From the NCBI RefSeq assembly GCF_042679605.1, contig NZ_JBHTMU010000007.1, positions 1-64,000 of the forward strand: a stretch of DNA of 64,000 bases, written 5' to 3'. Of this stretch, positions 50,844 to 59,143 are shown piece by piece. The DNA comes from Litorisediminicola beolgyonensis (GTDB lineage Bacteria > Pseudomonadota > Alphaproteobacteria > Rhodobacterales > Rhodobacteraceae). Both the position numbers and the translations under genes were made by a program. The notes below the pieces were generated by a model. The model was not told where the DNA came from. It did no database searches and saw only the letters and a list, made by a program, of their open reading frames with translations. Within the stretch, counting starts at the first letter, position 1; each line of letters starts with the position of its first letter.

Positions 50844-52052
50844 TCAGGCGCGGGCCAGCGCCAGGACGGCATTGAGCCCGCCGAAGGCGAAGGCGTTGCT
50901 GAGCGCGGCCTCGATCCGCGCCTCGCGCGCGGTGTTCGGGACCACGTCGAGAGCGCATTCTGGATCGGGCTCTTCGTAGCCGATGGTGGGGGCGATGACG
51001 CCGTCGCGCAGCGCCATGAGGCAGGCCAGAAGCTCGACCGCGCCGGTGCCGCCGATCAGATGGCCATGCATCGACTTGGTCGACGAGATCATCAGCCGGT
51101 CGGCATGGGGGCCGAACACGTCGGAGACGGCGGCGCATTCGGTCTTGTCATTGGCCGCGGTGCCGGTGCCGTGGGCGTTGATATAGCCCACCCGGTCGCG
51201 GTCGAGGCGCGCATCCGAGAGTGCGCCTCGGATGGCGCGGGCCGCGCCGGTGCGCGAGGGCATCACGATGTCCGATGCGTCCGAGGACATGGCGTAGCCG
51301 GTCACTTCGGCGAGGATCTCCGCGCCGCGCGCCCGCGCGTGTTCATACTCCTCGAAGACAAAGACGCCCGCCCCTTCGCCCTGCACCATGCCGTTGCGGG
51401 TGGCCGAGAACGGGCGGCAGGCGTCCTTGGACATGACCCTGAGCCCCTCCCAGGCCTTGATACCGCCGAAGCAGAGCATGGATTCGGAGCCGCCGGTGAC
51501 CATGACCGGGGCCATGCCGGAGCGGACAAAGGAAAAGGCCAGCCCCATCGCGTGGTTCGACGAGGCGCAGGCCGAGGCGACGGTGAAGCTCGGCCCCTGG
51601 ATGTTCCACTGCATCGAGACATGGCTGCAGGCGGCGTTGTTCATGAGCTTCGGCACCACGAAGGGATGAACGCGGTTCTTCCCCTCCTCATAGACCGCGC
51701 GGTAATTCTCGTCCTGAGTGGTCAGGCCGCCGCCAGAGGTGCCAAGAACGACGCCCGAGCGCGCCGCGAGATCGCCGTCGAACACCACGCCCGACTGGGC
51801 GATCGCTTCCTCGGCGGCGATGAGCGTGAATTGCGTGTAGCGGTCGTAGAGAGAGATTTGCTGGCGATTGAAGCGGGTCTCGGGCTCGTATCCCTTGACC
51901 TGCCCACCGATCCGGATCGAGAGCCGGTCCACGTCGCGCATGTCGAGAGGCGCGATGCCGCAGCGCCCTTCACGCATGGCTTCCAGCGTCGCGGGCACGT
52001 CATGGCCGAGCGGGTTGATCGTCCCCGCGCCGGTGATGACGACCCGTCTCAC
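50844..52052 (-). CDS. Beta-ketoacyl-ACP synthase (FabF-like, cluster-specific)
   Basis: The 402-residue protein is a FabF-type condensing enzyme. The catalytic Cys162 is in ASACASSNHAMG, and the two histidines are in HGTGT (His294) and STKSMHGHLIGG (His331). It is not next to the main fab genes. Instead its start overlaps the stop of a private ACP gene, followed upstream by lpxD. That suggests a pathway-specific ketosynthase, possibly for a special acyl chain of lipid A. This is inference from context. Confidence 0.88.
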   Translation of the reverse strand: MRRVVITGAGTINPLGHDVPATLEAMREGRCGIAPLDMRDVDRLSIRIGGQVKGYEPETRFNRQQISLYDRYTQFTLIAAEEAIAQSGVVFDGDLAARSGVVLGTSGGGLTTQDENYRAVYEEGKNRVHPFVVPKLMNNAACSHVSMQWNIQGPSFTVASACASSNHAMGLAFSFVRSGMAPVMVTGGSESMLCFGGIKAWEGLRVMSKDACRPFSATRNGMVQGEGAGVFVFEEYEHARARGAEILAEVTGYAMSSDASDIVMPSRTGAARAIRGALSDARLDRDRVGYINAHGTGTAANDKTECAAVSDVFGPHADRLMISSTKSMHGHLIGGTGAVELLACLMALRDGVIAPTIGYEEPDPECALDVVPNTAREARIEAALSNAFAFGGLNAVLALARA

Positions 52053-52318
52053 CCGTGCTGCTCGGCCACCAGACGCTCGACGCCCGCGACGATGCTGGCG
52101 ACGGTGGAGATGTCGAAATCGCTTTCCGTGGGCTCGTTGGCATTGAACGGCACGGAGACGTCGAACTCTTCCTCGATGGCGAAGATCGCCTCGACGAGAC
52201 CCAGACTGTCGATCCCGAGCTCCGACGTGCTCATCCCCATGGTGACATCACCGGGCTCGACCATCGCTTGCTCGGCGAGGATGGCGGTGACGCGGTCCTT
52301 CACGCTCATGTCCAGCAT
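52049..52318 (-). CDS. Acyl carrier protein (second, cluster-specific)
   Basis: The 89-residue product has the phosphopantetheine attachment site, Ser38 in ELGIDSLGLVEAIFAIEEEF. It is longer than the primary AcpP and has a different C-terminus (ERLVAEQHG). GGAG eight bases before ATG 52318 sets the start. The stop overlaps the start of the FabF-like gene, so the pair is translationally coupled. A dedicated ACP for lipid A or another special lipid is the simplest view. Confidence 0.9.
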   Translation of the reverse strand: MLDMSVKDRVTAILAEQAMVEPGDVTMGMSTSELGIDSLGLVEAIFAIEEEFDVSVPFNANEPTESDFDISTVASIVAGVERLVAEQHG

Positions 52319-52347
52319 TCCCGGCACTCCGTTGTTGCGTCGCAGAC

Positions 52348-53436
52348 TTAGTCACTCTCGCCGGAGTTTGAAACAGTCTTGCGAAGGCGCGCGACGTCAC
52401 GGAAGAGACGCGGCAACCGGCGGAGGTTCTTGTAGGCCTCGATATGGGTGTCCATCTTCATCGCCGGATAGCCCAGCATCACCCGCCCGTCCGGCACGTT
52501 GGCGAGCACCTTGGTGGCGCCGCCGGTAATAACGTTCGAGCCGATCCTGAGATTGTCACCGACCCCGGTCTGGCCGCCGAGGACGGTGTGATCGCCGATA
52601 GTCGACGACCCGGCCACACCCACCTGAGCGCAGAGAAGGCAGTGGCGACCGACGATCACGTTATGGCCGACCTGTACGAGGTTATCGAGTTTCGTGCCCT
52701 CGCCGATCCGCGTGTCACGGACCGTGCCGCGGTCGACGCAGCTGTTGGCGCCGATCTCTACATCGTCGCCGATCTCGACCGCGCCCAGCGAATGGATACG
52801 CGCCCAGCTCTGCTCGGCCACTTCTCCCTGATCGCCGAGGCTCTGGCGCGCGCGCTCGACGCCTGAGACCTCGGGCGTCACGAACGAAAAGCCGTCGCCA
52901 CCGACGACGACGCCCGGCTGCGCGATGAAGCGCTGGCCGATGCGCACCCGGGCGCCGATCCTGACGCCCGCGTGGAGCAGGCTCCCGGCACCGAGCACCG
53001 CGTCGGGGCCGATCCAGCACTGGGGGCCGATCACGGTGCCGTCGCCGATCTGCGCTCCGGGAGCGATGACCGTGAACGCGCCGACCGACACGTCCTGTCC
53101 CAGCGTCGCGGACGGGTCGACCGACGCCTTGTCGGAGATGCCGCCGCCCAGGCCCTGCCCCGGATCCATCAGCGCCGAGAGCCCCGCCATGGCGAAACGC
53201 GGCCGTGGCGCGAGGATCGCCGCGGCCAACCCGTACTCGGACCAGTCCGCACCGGCCCACATCATCGCCGCGCGGGCCTCGCCTTGGGCCAGACCGGCGG
53301 CAAATTCGGGCTTCAGCGCCATCGCCAGCTTGTCCGGAGGACAGCCCGCAGGCTCGGCGACACCGCTCACGCGAAGGTCGCCATCGCCTTCGAACGCAAG
53401 GCCAAGAGCCTCGGCAATCTCGGAAATTCTGTGCAT
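52348..53436 (-). CDS. lpxD: UDP-3-O-acylglucosamine N-acyltransferase
   Basis: LpxD transfers a 3-hydroxyacyl chain from ACP to UDP-3-O-acylglucosamine in lipid A synthesis. The 362-residue product has the N-terminal uridine-binding domain (about 1-100), then many hexapeptide repeats forming a left-handed beta helix, and a catalytic His in QVGHNVIVGRHCLLCAQVG. The C-terminal helices follow. It stands next to the extra ACP and ketosynthase genes, away from lpxA, lpxB and fabZ, which are its usual neighbours in many proteobacteria. Confidence 0.94.
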   Translation of the reverse strand: MHRISEIAEALGLAFEGDGDLRVSGVAEPAGCPPDKLAMALKPEFAAGLAQGEARAAMMWAGADWSEYGLAAAILAPRPRFAMAGLSALMDPGQGLGGGISDKASVDPSATLGQDVSVGAFTVIAPGAQIGDGTVIGPQCWIGPDAVLGAGSLLHAGVRIGARVRIGQRFIAQPGVVVGGDGFSFVTPEVSGVERARQSLGDQGEVAEQSWARIHSLGAVEIGDDVEIGANSCVDRGTVRDTRIGEGTKLDNLVQVGHNVIVGRHCLLCAQVGVAGSSTIGDHTVLGGQTGVGDNLRIGSNVITGGATKVLANVPDGRVMLGYPAMKMDTHIEAYKNLRRLPRLFRDVARLRKTVSNSGESD

Positions 53437-53475
53437 GGGCGGGCCTCCGGCAGCGCGATCAGCGGCCCGAGGGGT

Positions 53476-55095
53476 TTAGCTGCGTCCCACTTCCAAAGAA
53501 ACCCCTGCCCGCTCCAGCGCCCGCCAGATCGCCGCATCGCGCCCGTAGATGTCGTGGCGATACTGCACGTGACCCTTGGGCGTGGTGTAGGCGGTCCGGT
53601 ACATCAGGTGCACCGGCACATGGGTTTCGAGGTCGATCCGGCTCTCGCGTCCGCCGCGCAGGCGCGACTGGAAGAGCCCCTTGGGATCGTCGCTCTGCGG
53701 CGCGAGCAGCACATAGGCGAGATCGTAGGGATCATCCAGCCGGATGCAGCCGTGCGAATAGGCCCGGACGTCGTCGGCGAAGAGATGCTGCGACGGGGTG
53801 TCGTGCAGGTAGATGTTGTAGCGGTTCGGGAACATGAACTTGACCTGCCCGAGCGCGTTCTTCGGCCCCGGGGGCTGGCGCATCGAGAACGGAAAGCTCT
53901 GCGGTCCGTATTGCGAGAAGCCGGCAGCGCGATTTACCCGGCGGCCACGGCTGTCGGTGATCTCGATATGGCCGACGGAATAGGGGTTCTGGCGCAGGAG
54001 CGGCAGGTATTCGTTCACCACGATGGAGCGCGGGACGTACCAGCTCGGGTTGACGACCATATGCTCCATCTCGTCTGAGAACTCGGGCGACTCGCGGTCG
54101 TCGCCGCGCGCACCGATCACCGCGCGCGTCTCGAAAGTGAGCTTGTCGTCGTCATAAACGCGCGCCATGAACTCGGGCAGGTTCACCCTGATATGGCGCT
54201 TGCCGAGGCCGCCGGGCAGGTTCATCCAACGCTCGCGCTCCATCGCCACGAGAACCGACCGCAGCCGTTCGTCGGCATCGACATTCATCGCCCGCAGCGT
54301 GTCACCGCCCACGATCCCGTCGACGATCAGCCCGTGATCGGCCTGAAAGAGCTCGACCGCATCATGCATCGTGCTGTCGAAACCGGCCCGCGCGGTCGGC
54401 GCGAGATAGTCCATCGCGATCAGCCGGTTTCTGAGCGCGATCACGCCCGGTCCACTCATGCCGCGCTCGTATTTGCCCGAGGGCACCTGAGGCCCCCATC
54501 CGCCGCGCGCGATGCGGCGCTCGAGCGTGAATTTCTCGCGCATCAGACGGGCGTATTCGCGGGTCGCGGGCGAGAGCTTGCGCATCGCCGAGCGCGGCGG
54601 ATTGTCGGCCACCAGCATCAGCAATTCGTCGGCGCTGCGATAGGGCACCTCGCGGCGGATGTCGCGCACCACCCGGCCGGGCTCAAGGATGCCGGTCTGA
54701 AGGGCACGGGCGAATTTCAGATAGGCGCGGCTGACAGCCACTTCGGCCCGGCCCCGCTCGGTGAGGGTCTGCGCCGCGCGTAGCTCCGCCAGAAGCGCGT
54801 CGATCTCACCCTGCCAGGAGGGCAGCCCGTGGGCCGTCGTCTGGGCCATCGCGGCCAGAAGCGCGCTCCGACGCTCGAGGCTGGCGGCATCGGCGCCGGC
54901 CCAGAGCGGCTCGAACCCGCGGTCGCGGTAGAAGCTTGCGAGGCTCTCGTCGCCCATCGTCGCCTCTGCGACGGTCTGCTGAAGAAGGCTGATCTGCGCG
55001 TCGGCGCGCGGCGTCGCGGCAACGAGCGCCAGACCGAAGCAGGCAAGACAGGTGACGCGACGAAGCAGCGCGAACCGGGGCGGGGTCATGGTCAT
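53476..55095 (-). CDS. L,D-transpeptidase (YcbB/LdtD type)
   Basis: The product of about 539 residues has a signal peptide (RRVTCLACFGLALVAATPRADA), an N-terminal scaffold with a peptidoglycan-binding-like segment (GPGVIALRNRLIAMDYL), and a YkuD catalytic domain with SHGCIRL, containing the active-site Cys. It resembles E. coli YcbB (LdtD), which makes 3-3 crosslinks in peptidoglycan. ATG 55095 or ATG 55089 starts it. It is divergent from a MepK-like peptidase gene, the same partnership as ycbB-ycbK in E. coli. Confidence 0.9.
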   Translation of the reverse strand: MTMTPPRFALLRRVTCLACFGLALVAATPRADAQISLLQQTVAEATMGDESLASFYRDRGFEPLWAGADAASLERRSALLAAMAQTTAHGLPSWQGEIDALLAELRAAQTLTERGRAEVAVSRAYLKFARALQTGILEPGRVVRDIRREVPYRSADELLMLVADNPPRSAMRKLSPATREYARLMREKFTLERRIARGGWGPQVPSGKYERGMSGPGVIALRNRLIAMDYLAPTARAGFDSTMHDAVELFQADHGLIVDGIVGGDTLRAMNVDADERLRSVLVAMERERWMNLPGGLGKRHIRVNLPEFMARVYDDDKLTFETRAVIGARGDDRESPEFSDEMEHMVVNPSWYVPRSIVVNEYLPLLRQNPYSVGHIEITDSRGRRVNRAAGFSQYGPQSFPFSMRQPPGPKNALGQVKFMFPNRYNIYLHDTPSQHLFADDVRAYSHGCIRLDDPYDLAYVLLAPQSDDPKGLFQSRLRGGRESRIDLETHVPVHLMYRTAYTTPKGHVQYRHDIYGRDAAIWRALERAGVSLEVGRS

Positions 55096-55420
55096 GGCAT
55101 TACTTTCGAAAGCGTCGCACAGCAGCCTGTGCAGTGTACCCGATGCGGTGAGGGGCATGTAAACTCACAAAGCGGAGAAGCCCATCAAGGCCCTGCGACA
55201 TGATGCACGGCCGCATCGCCTGCGCGAAAACCGATCTTTCGGCTGGTTTCCCCGCGATTTGAGCGAAATCCCGCTTATTTCCCGGCATCAAGGGAACCCT
55301 ACCCCATCGTGACCTTTAAGGAGCCCGGTCGGTGTGCCATAAATTTTAAGACATCTGGGGAAAGATGGCAGGGCCGCACAACGCTGCGGACGAAATGGAC
55401 AGTAACAGACAGGCACTCTC
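55096..55420. other. Intergenic region between divergent ldt and mepK-like genes
   Basis: This 325-base region must hold the promoters of both cell-wall genes. It is less GC-rich than the coding regions, with stretches such as CCATAAATTTTAAGACATC near the mepK-like gene. Short imperfect dyads are visible (for example AAAACC/GGTTTC around 55229-55251). I see no gene or RNA in it, and cannot place boxes with confidence. Confidence 0.4.
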
Positions 55421-55990
55421 ATGACCGACGTACGCTCAAGCAGCATTTCGCGGCGTGGCCTTTTGCAGGCATTCGCCGCGACGACACTGACCGCCGCTCC
55501 GACTTTCGCGAACGCGACCGGGTTCCTCCGGGGCGCAGGCGATATTCGCAGGCTGAAGATGTATTCGGGACGCACTGGTGAGCGGCTCGATATGATCTAC
55601 TGGGTCGAGGGCGAGTACATCCCCGAGGCGCTTCAGGAGATCAACTTCTTCATGCGCGACTGGCGCAACGGGAAGAGCAGATCCATCGACGCCCGCACGG
55701 TCGACATCATGGCCGCGGCGCATAACATGCTCGATGTCAGCGAACCCTACATGCTGATTTCCGGCTACCGCAGCCCCGAGACCAACGCGATGCTTCGTTC
55801 GCGCTCGTCGGGTGTGGCCAAGAACTCGCGTCACCTGCGCGGCGAAGCGGCCGACCTGCGGCTCGCATCCCGTTCCGTCAGCCAGATCGCCCGCGCGGCC
55901 TCGGCCTGCAAGGCGGGTGGCGTCGGACGCTACTCGGGTTCGAACTTCGTGCATATGGATTGCGGACCGGTCCGCAGTTGGGGAAGCTGA
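55421..55990 (+). CDS. MepK-like (YcbK, DUF882) peptidoglycan peptidase
   Basis: The 189-residue product has a Tat signal (SRRGLLQAFAATTLTAAP) and a DUF882/peptidase M15A-type domain. The metal-binding motifs are NSRHLRGEAADLRL and FVHMDCGP. E. coli MepK cleaves 3-3 crosslinks made by L,D-transpeptidases, so this and the divergent Ldt probably make and cut the same bonds. The Tat signal is likewise found on E. coli YcbK. A strong terminator follows. Confidence 0.9.
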   Translation: MTDVRSSSISRRGLLQAFAATTLTAAPTFANATGFLRGAGDIRRLKMYSGRTGERLDMIYWVEGEYIPEALQEINFFMRDWRNGKSRSIDARTVDIMAAAHNMLDVSEPYMLISGYRSPETNAMLRSRSSGVAKNSRHLRGEAADLRLASRSVSQIARAASACKAGGVGRYSGSNFVHMDCGPVRSWGS

Positions 55991-56020
55991 GGCTTCCACC
56001 AGCGGATACCGCGAAAGAGG

Positions 56021-56042
56021 GGCGCCCGCGGGCGCCTTTTTT
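56021..56042 (+). terminator. Rho-independent terminator after the mepK-like gene
   Basis: GGCGCCC (56021-56027) pairs with GGGCGCC (56030-56036) around a 2-base centre, followed by six T residues (56037-56042). It lies 31 bases after the stop. This is the clearest intrinsic terminator in the window. Confidence 0.85.
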
Positions 56043-56136
56043 CGTGCCGTCATCATGTAGGTGAAACGCGAAAGTCGGACTCATGTTCCAACTATCGACA
56101 CCGATACGGAAAATTTCTGGAATGCCTCGGGGATGG

Positions 56137-56213
56137 TGGCGCGGTTGACGGGGCTCGAACCCGCGACCCCCGGCGTGACAGGCCGGTACTCTAACCAACT
56201 GAGCTACAACCGC
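56137..56213 (-). tRNA. tRNA-Asp (GTC), copy 1
   Basis: On the minus strand the 77-base gene starts GCGGTTGTAGCTCAGTTGG and ends ...CAACCGCGCCA. The anticodon loop CTGTCAC gives GTC (Asp), the T arm is GGGTTCGAGCCCC, and CCA is encoded. It folds as a normal cloverleaf with a 7 bp acceptor stem (GCGGTTG/CAACCGC). Confidence 0.97.
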
Positions 56214-56251
56214 ATGCCGTCCGGGACGCGCGAAATCAGGTGAGGCAGCGA

Positions 56252-56328
56252 TGGCGCGGTTGACGGGGCTCGAACCCGCGACCCCCGGCGTGACAGGCCG
56301 GTACTCTAACCAACTGAGCTACAACCGC
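56252..56328 (-). tRNA. tRNA-Asp (GTC), copy 2
   Basis: This is identical over all 77 bases to the copy at 56137-56213, with a 38-base spacer. Both are on the minus strand and presumably come from one transcript. The spacers and flanks differ, so only the tRNA (plus a few bases) is duplicated. Confidence 0.97.
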
Positions 56329-56365
56329 TCGCTGCCGCCCGGTCGCCCGAAGCGTGAGAGGCCTT

Positions 56366-57283
56366 CTAAGCAGGCCCCCCGGCCCCGTCAAGCGGAATTG
56401 GGCGCTGTTTTTCCGAAGACAGTCCTTCTGCCAGACAATCCCAGACCGCCCGCACGCGACGGCTTGTTTTCAGCTCCATCGGCGCCACCAGCCAGATCGG
56501 AAAGCTCATCGGCTCCAGGTTTGGCAGGATGCGCGCCATCTCGGGGTCGCGGTCGCCGACTGAGAGCGGCACCGCCCCGATGCCGACACCGGCCCGGGCC
56601 AGTTCCCAATGCACGAGGTGATTCCCGCTCACCACCTCGAAGTTCCTGAGCGTCAGGCCGAACCCCATCTGGTTCAGGTAGCTCAACTGCTGGTCGAGAT
56701 CGCTCAGACCGATGAAGACCGCGCCGCTGAAATCCGACGGGCTCTGCGCCGGAGGGCGGGCGTCGAGCCAGTCGCGCCGCGCGTAGAAGCTGCCCAGATC
56801 GTCGCCGAGGCGGCGCGCGATCAGGTCGGGGTCGGTCGGCGCGGTATTGCGGACCGCGATATCGGCGTCGCGGCGGCGGAGGTCGGCCAGGCTGTTGCTG
56901 GCCAGGACCGTGATCTCGATCTTCGGGTAACGCTCCCGGCAGGTCCTGAGGATGCGCGGCAGAAGGTAGGCCGAGTAGATCTCGGAGGCGGTGATGGTGA
57001 CGCGGCCCTCGACCGCGGTCGCCTGCCCGGAGGCGGCCAGTGACAACCGCGTGGCCGCCTCGCCCATCTCGCGCACATGCTCGGCCAGCTCGCGACCGGC
57101 TTCGGTCAGCTGCAGCCCGCGACCGACACGCTCGAACAGGGTCACGCCGAGCCGCGCCTCGAGCCCCGAGACCTGCCGCCCGAGCGTCGGCTGGGTGAGC
57201 CCGAGCGCCCGCGCGGCCGCCGAGAGCGAGCCCTCCTCGACCGTCGCGAGAAACGCGCGGACCTGGTTCCAGTCGAAATCCAT
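56366..57283 (-). CDS. LysR-family transcriptional regulator
   Basis: The 305-residue product has an N-terminal LysR helix-turn-helix (DWNQVRAFLATVEEGSLSAA, LTQPTLGRQVSGLEARLGV) and a two-lobe effector domain (ITVLASNSLADLRRRDADIAV). The ATG at 57283 (MDFDWNQVRAF) is the family-like start. It is divergent from a methyltransferase gene, the usual arrangement for a LysR protein and its target. An ATGCAT-TT-ATGCAT dyad lies 14 bases upstream of the start. Confidence 0.92.
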   Translation of the reverse strand: MDFDWNQVRAFLATVEEGSLSAAARALGLTQPTLGRQVSGLEARLGVTLFERVGRGLQLTEAGRELAEHVREMGEAATRLSLAASGQATAVEGRVTITASEIYSAYLLPRILRTCRERYPKIEITVLASNSLADLRRRDADIAVRNTAPTDPDLIARRLGDDLGSFYARRDWLDARPPAQSPSDFSGAVFIGLSDLDQQLSYLNQMGFGLTLRNFEVVSGNHLVHWELARAGVGIGAVPLSVGDRDPEMARILPNLEPMSFPIWLVAPMELKTSRRVRAVWDCLAEGLSSEKQRPIPLDGAGGPA

Positions 57284-57296
57284 GGCGGACCAATTC

Positions 57297-57310
57297 ATGC
57301 ATTTATGCAT
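57297..57310. promoter_or_regulatory. Candidate operator between lysR and methyltransferase genes
   Basis: ATGCAT (57297-57302) and ATGCAT (57305-57310) form a dyad around TT, in the gap between the divergent genes and close to the regulator's start. LysR proteins bind such A/T-rich dyads and repress themselves. The link to this regulator is inference. Confidence 0.45.
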
Positions 57311-57388
57311 ATCAAACCGACGGATTTCAGCAATTTCTAAATTTCTGCGAATGGCTCATATCGGGATCACACCAATCGGAGAGATCAC

Positions 57389-58027
57389 ATGCCCCGCACC
57401 TCTGACATCGCCTTCTGGGACCGGATCGCGCCGAGCTATGCCGCGAAGCCCATCGGAAACATGACCGCCTATGACGCCACGCTGGCGCGGGTGCGCGCTC
57501 ACCTGACGCCTGCAGACCGGGTTCTGGAGCTTGGCGCGGGCACCGGCTCGACCGCCTTGCGGCTGGCACCTCTGGTCGCGTCCTACACCGCGACCGATGC
57601 GTCGGCCGGCATGGTCGAGATCGCCGAGACCAAGCGCCGTGACGCAGGCCAAGCCAACCTCACGATCCACCGCGCCGAGATCGACGCCGCGCATCACGGG
57701 GGCGCGCCCTATGACGTGGTGATGGCCTTCAACCTCCTGCACCTCGTGCCGGATCTGGATGTCGCCCTGGCGGAGATCGCCGAGATGCTCCCGTCCGGAG
57801 GCCGCTTCATCACGAAGACGCCCTGTCTTCGGGAAACCGTGATGATGCGGGTCATGACCCGGACCTTGGTCCCGGCCATGCGGATGCTCGGCAAGGCGCC
57901 GAACGTGCTGCGCTTCTCGATCGCCGAGTTCGACGCAGCGCTTGAGCGGGCGGGCCTCAGGGCGATCGAGACGGGTCTTTACCCCGCCTCGACCTCGAGC
58001 CGTTTCGTGGTCGCCGTGAAGCGGTGA
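57389..58027 (+). CDS. Class I SAM-dependent methyltransferase
   Basis: The 212-residue product has the Rossmann motif VLELGAGTGSTALRLA, acidic motif TATDASAGMVEIAE, and motif IV region YDVVMAFNLLHLV, typical of class I methyltransferases of the small-molecule kind. The substrate is unknown. It is divergent from the LysR gene and probably its target. Its stop lies 3 bases from the pirin stop on the other strand. Confidence 0.88.
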   Translation: MPRTSDIAFWDRIAPSYAAKPIGNMTAYDATLARVRAHLTPADRVLELGAGTGSTALRLAPLVASYTATDASAGMVEIAETKRRDAGQANLTIHRAEIDAAHHGGAPYDVVMAFNLLHLVPDLDVALAEIAEMLPSGGRFITKTPCLRETVMMRVMTRTLVPAMRMLGKAPNVLRFSIAEFDAALERAGLRAIETGLYPASTSSRFVVAVKR

Positions 58028-58030
58028 GCC

Positions 58031-58969
58031 TCAGCGCTCCGGCAGCGGAATGAACTCCGCCGCATCGCCTGGCGGCAGCTGGAACCGGCAATGGGCCCAA
58101 TCCTCGCGCCGCCAGGCCTCCTTGGCCTCCTCGATCCGCTCGCGAGAGGAGGCCACGAAGTTCCACCAGATGTAGCGCGGCCCTTCGAGCGTGGCGCCGC
58201 CCAGCAGCATCACGCGCGCGCCCGAGGGACCGGCCTTGAGCGACAGCCTGTCGCCGGGTCGGAACACCATCATCTGCCCGGCCTCGAACCGGTCCGAGCC
58301 GATTTCGACCGACCCTTCGACCACGTAGACGCCGCGATCCTCATGATTGTCGGGCATCGGGATCGCGGCGCCGGGCGCGAGCTGCGCATCGGCGTAGAAC
58401 ATCTCGGACGCGGTCTCGACCGGCGCGCGTTCGCCCCAGGCCTCGCCCAGGATCAGACGCACGCGCTTTCCTTCGGCTTCCAGTTCGGGAAGATCGGCGG
58501 CCGCCGCGTGTTGGAAGAGCGGCGCGCGATCTTCATGGTCCTTCGGCAGCGCGACCCAGGTCTGGATGCCGAAGAACGGCATGGCCTCGGCCTGCGTCGC
58601 GTCATCTGTCCGCTCGGAATGGGTGATGCCGTGACCCGCGACCATCCAGTTCACCGCACCCGGCTCGATCCAGGCATCAGTCCCGAGGCTGTCGCGGTGA
58701 TGCATCCGCCCCCGGAAGAGATAGGAGATCGTCGCCAGGCCGATATGCGGGTGCGGGCGCACGTCGAGCCCCTTGGTCGGCAAGAGCTCTGCCGGCCCCA
58801 TCTGATCGAAGAAGATGAAGGGGCCGACCATCTGCCGTTTCGGCGCGGGCAAGGCACGCCTCACCTCGAACCCGCCCAGGTCTCGCGCCCGGGGAACGAT
58901 CAGCGTCTCGATGGCGTCGACCTCGTCGCCGGTGGGGCAATGCGGGTCGAGAGCGGGATTCCAACTCAT
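58031..58969 (-). CDS. Pirin-family protein
   Basis: The 312-residue product is a pirin-type bicupin: GPFIFFDQMGPAELLP and DVRPHPHIGLATISYLFRG carry the first cupin's metal-binding His residues, with VNWMVAGHGITHSERT continuing it. The C-terminal pirin domain has HEDRGVYVVEGSVEIGSDRF. Bacterial pirins such as YhhW have quercetinase activity in some cases; the role here is unknown. The start at 58969 (MSWNPALDPHCPTG) is family-like. Divergent from the LytTR gene. Confidence 0.92.
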   Translation of the reverse strand: MSWNPALDPHCPTGDEVDAIETLIVPRARDLGGFEVRRALPAPKRQMVGPFIFFDQMGPAELLPTKGLDVRPHPHIGLATISYLFRGRMHHRDSLGTDAWIEPGAVNWMVAGHGITHSERTDDATQAEAMPFFGIQTWVALPKDHEDRAPLFQHAAAADLPELEAEGKRVRLILGEAWGERAPVETASEMFYADAQLAPGAAIPMPDNHEDRGVYVVEGSVEIGSDRFEAGQMMVFRPGDRLSLKAGPSGARVMLLGGATLEGPRYIWWNFVASSRERIEEAKEAWRREDWAHCRFQLPPGDAAEFIPLPER

Positions 58970-59143
58970 GTCTGGACCTTTCCTGATGTGGCACGCGACG
59001 AATGTAACAGTTGCAAAAAAACGAATGCATAGGTAGCCGCGGGGATGATCTGTGCGTGTGCGCGCAGAACCAACCCACAGAACGGTGAGTTGACGCAAGG
59101 TCACCGAGACAGGTTCGGACTCTAGGAGGCAAGATCGCCGCGA

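Noticed and set aside
56137..56330. Integrated element or attachment site at the tRNA-Asp pair
   Set aside because: No integrase, no extra direct repeat beyond the tRNA copies, and flanking genes look like ordinary chromosome.
58995..59020. Possible LytTR-binding site (AACAGTTGC) upstream of the LytTR gene
   Set aside because: Only a single weak match was found, without the usual direct repeat, so it is not listed as a feature.
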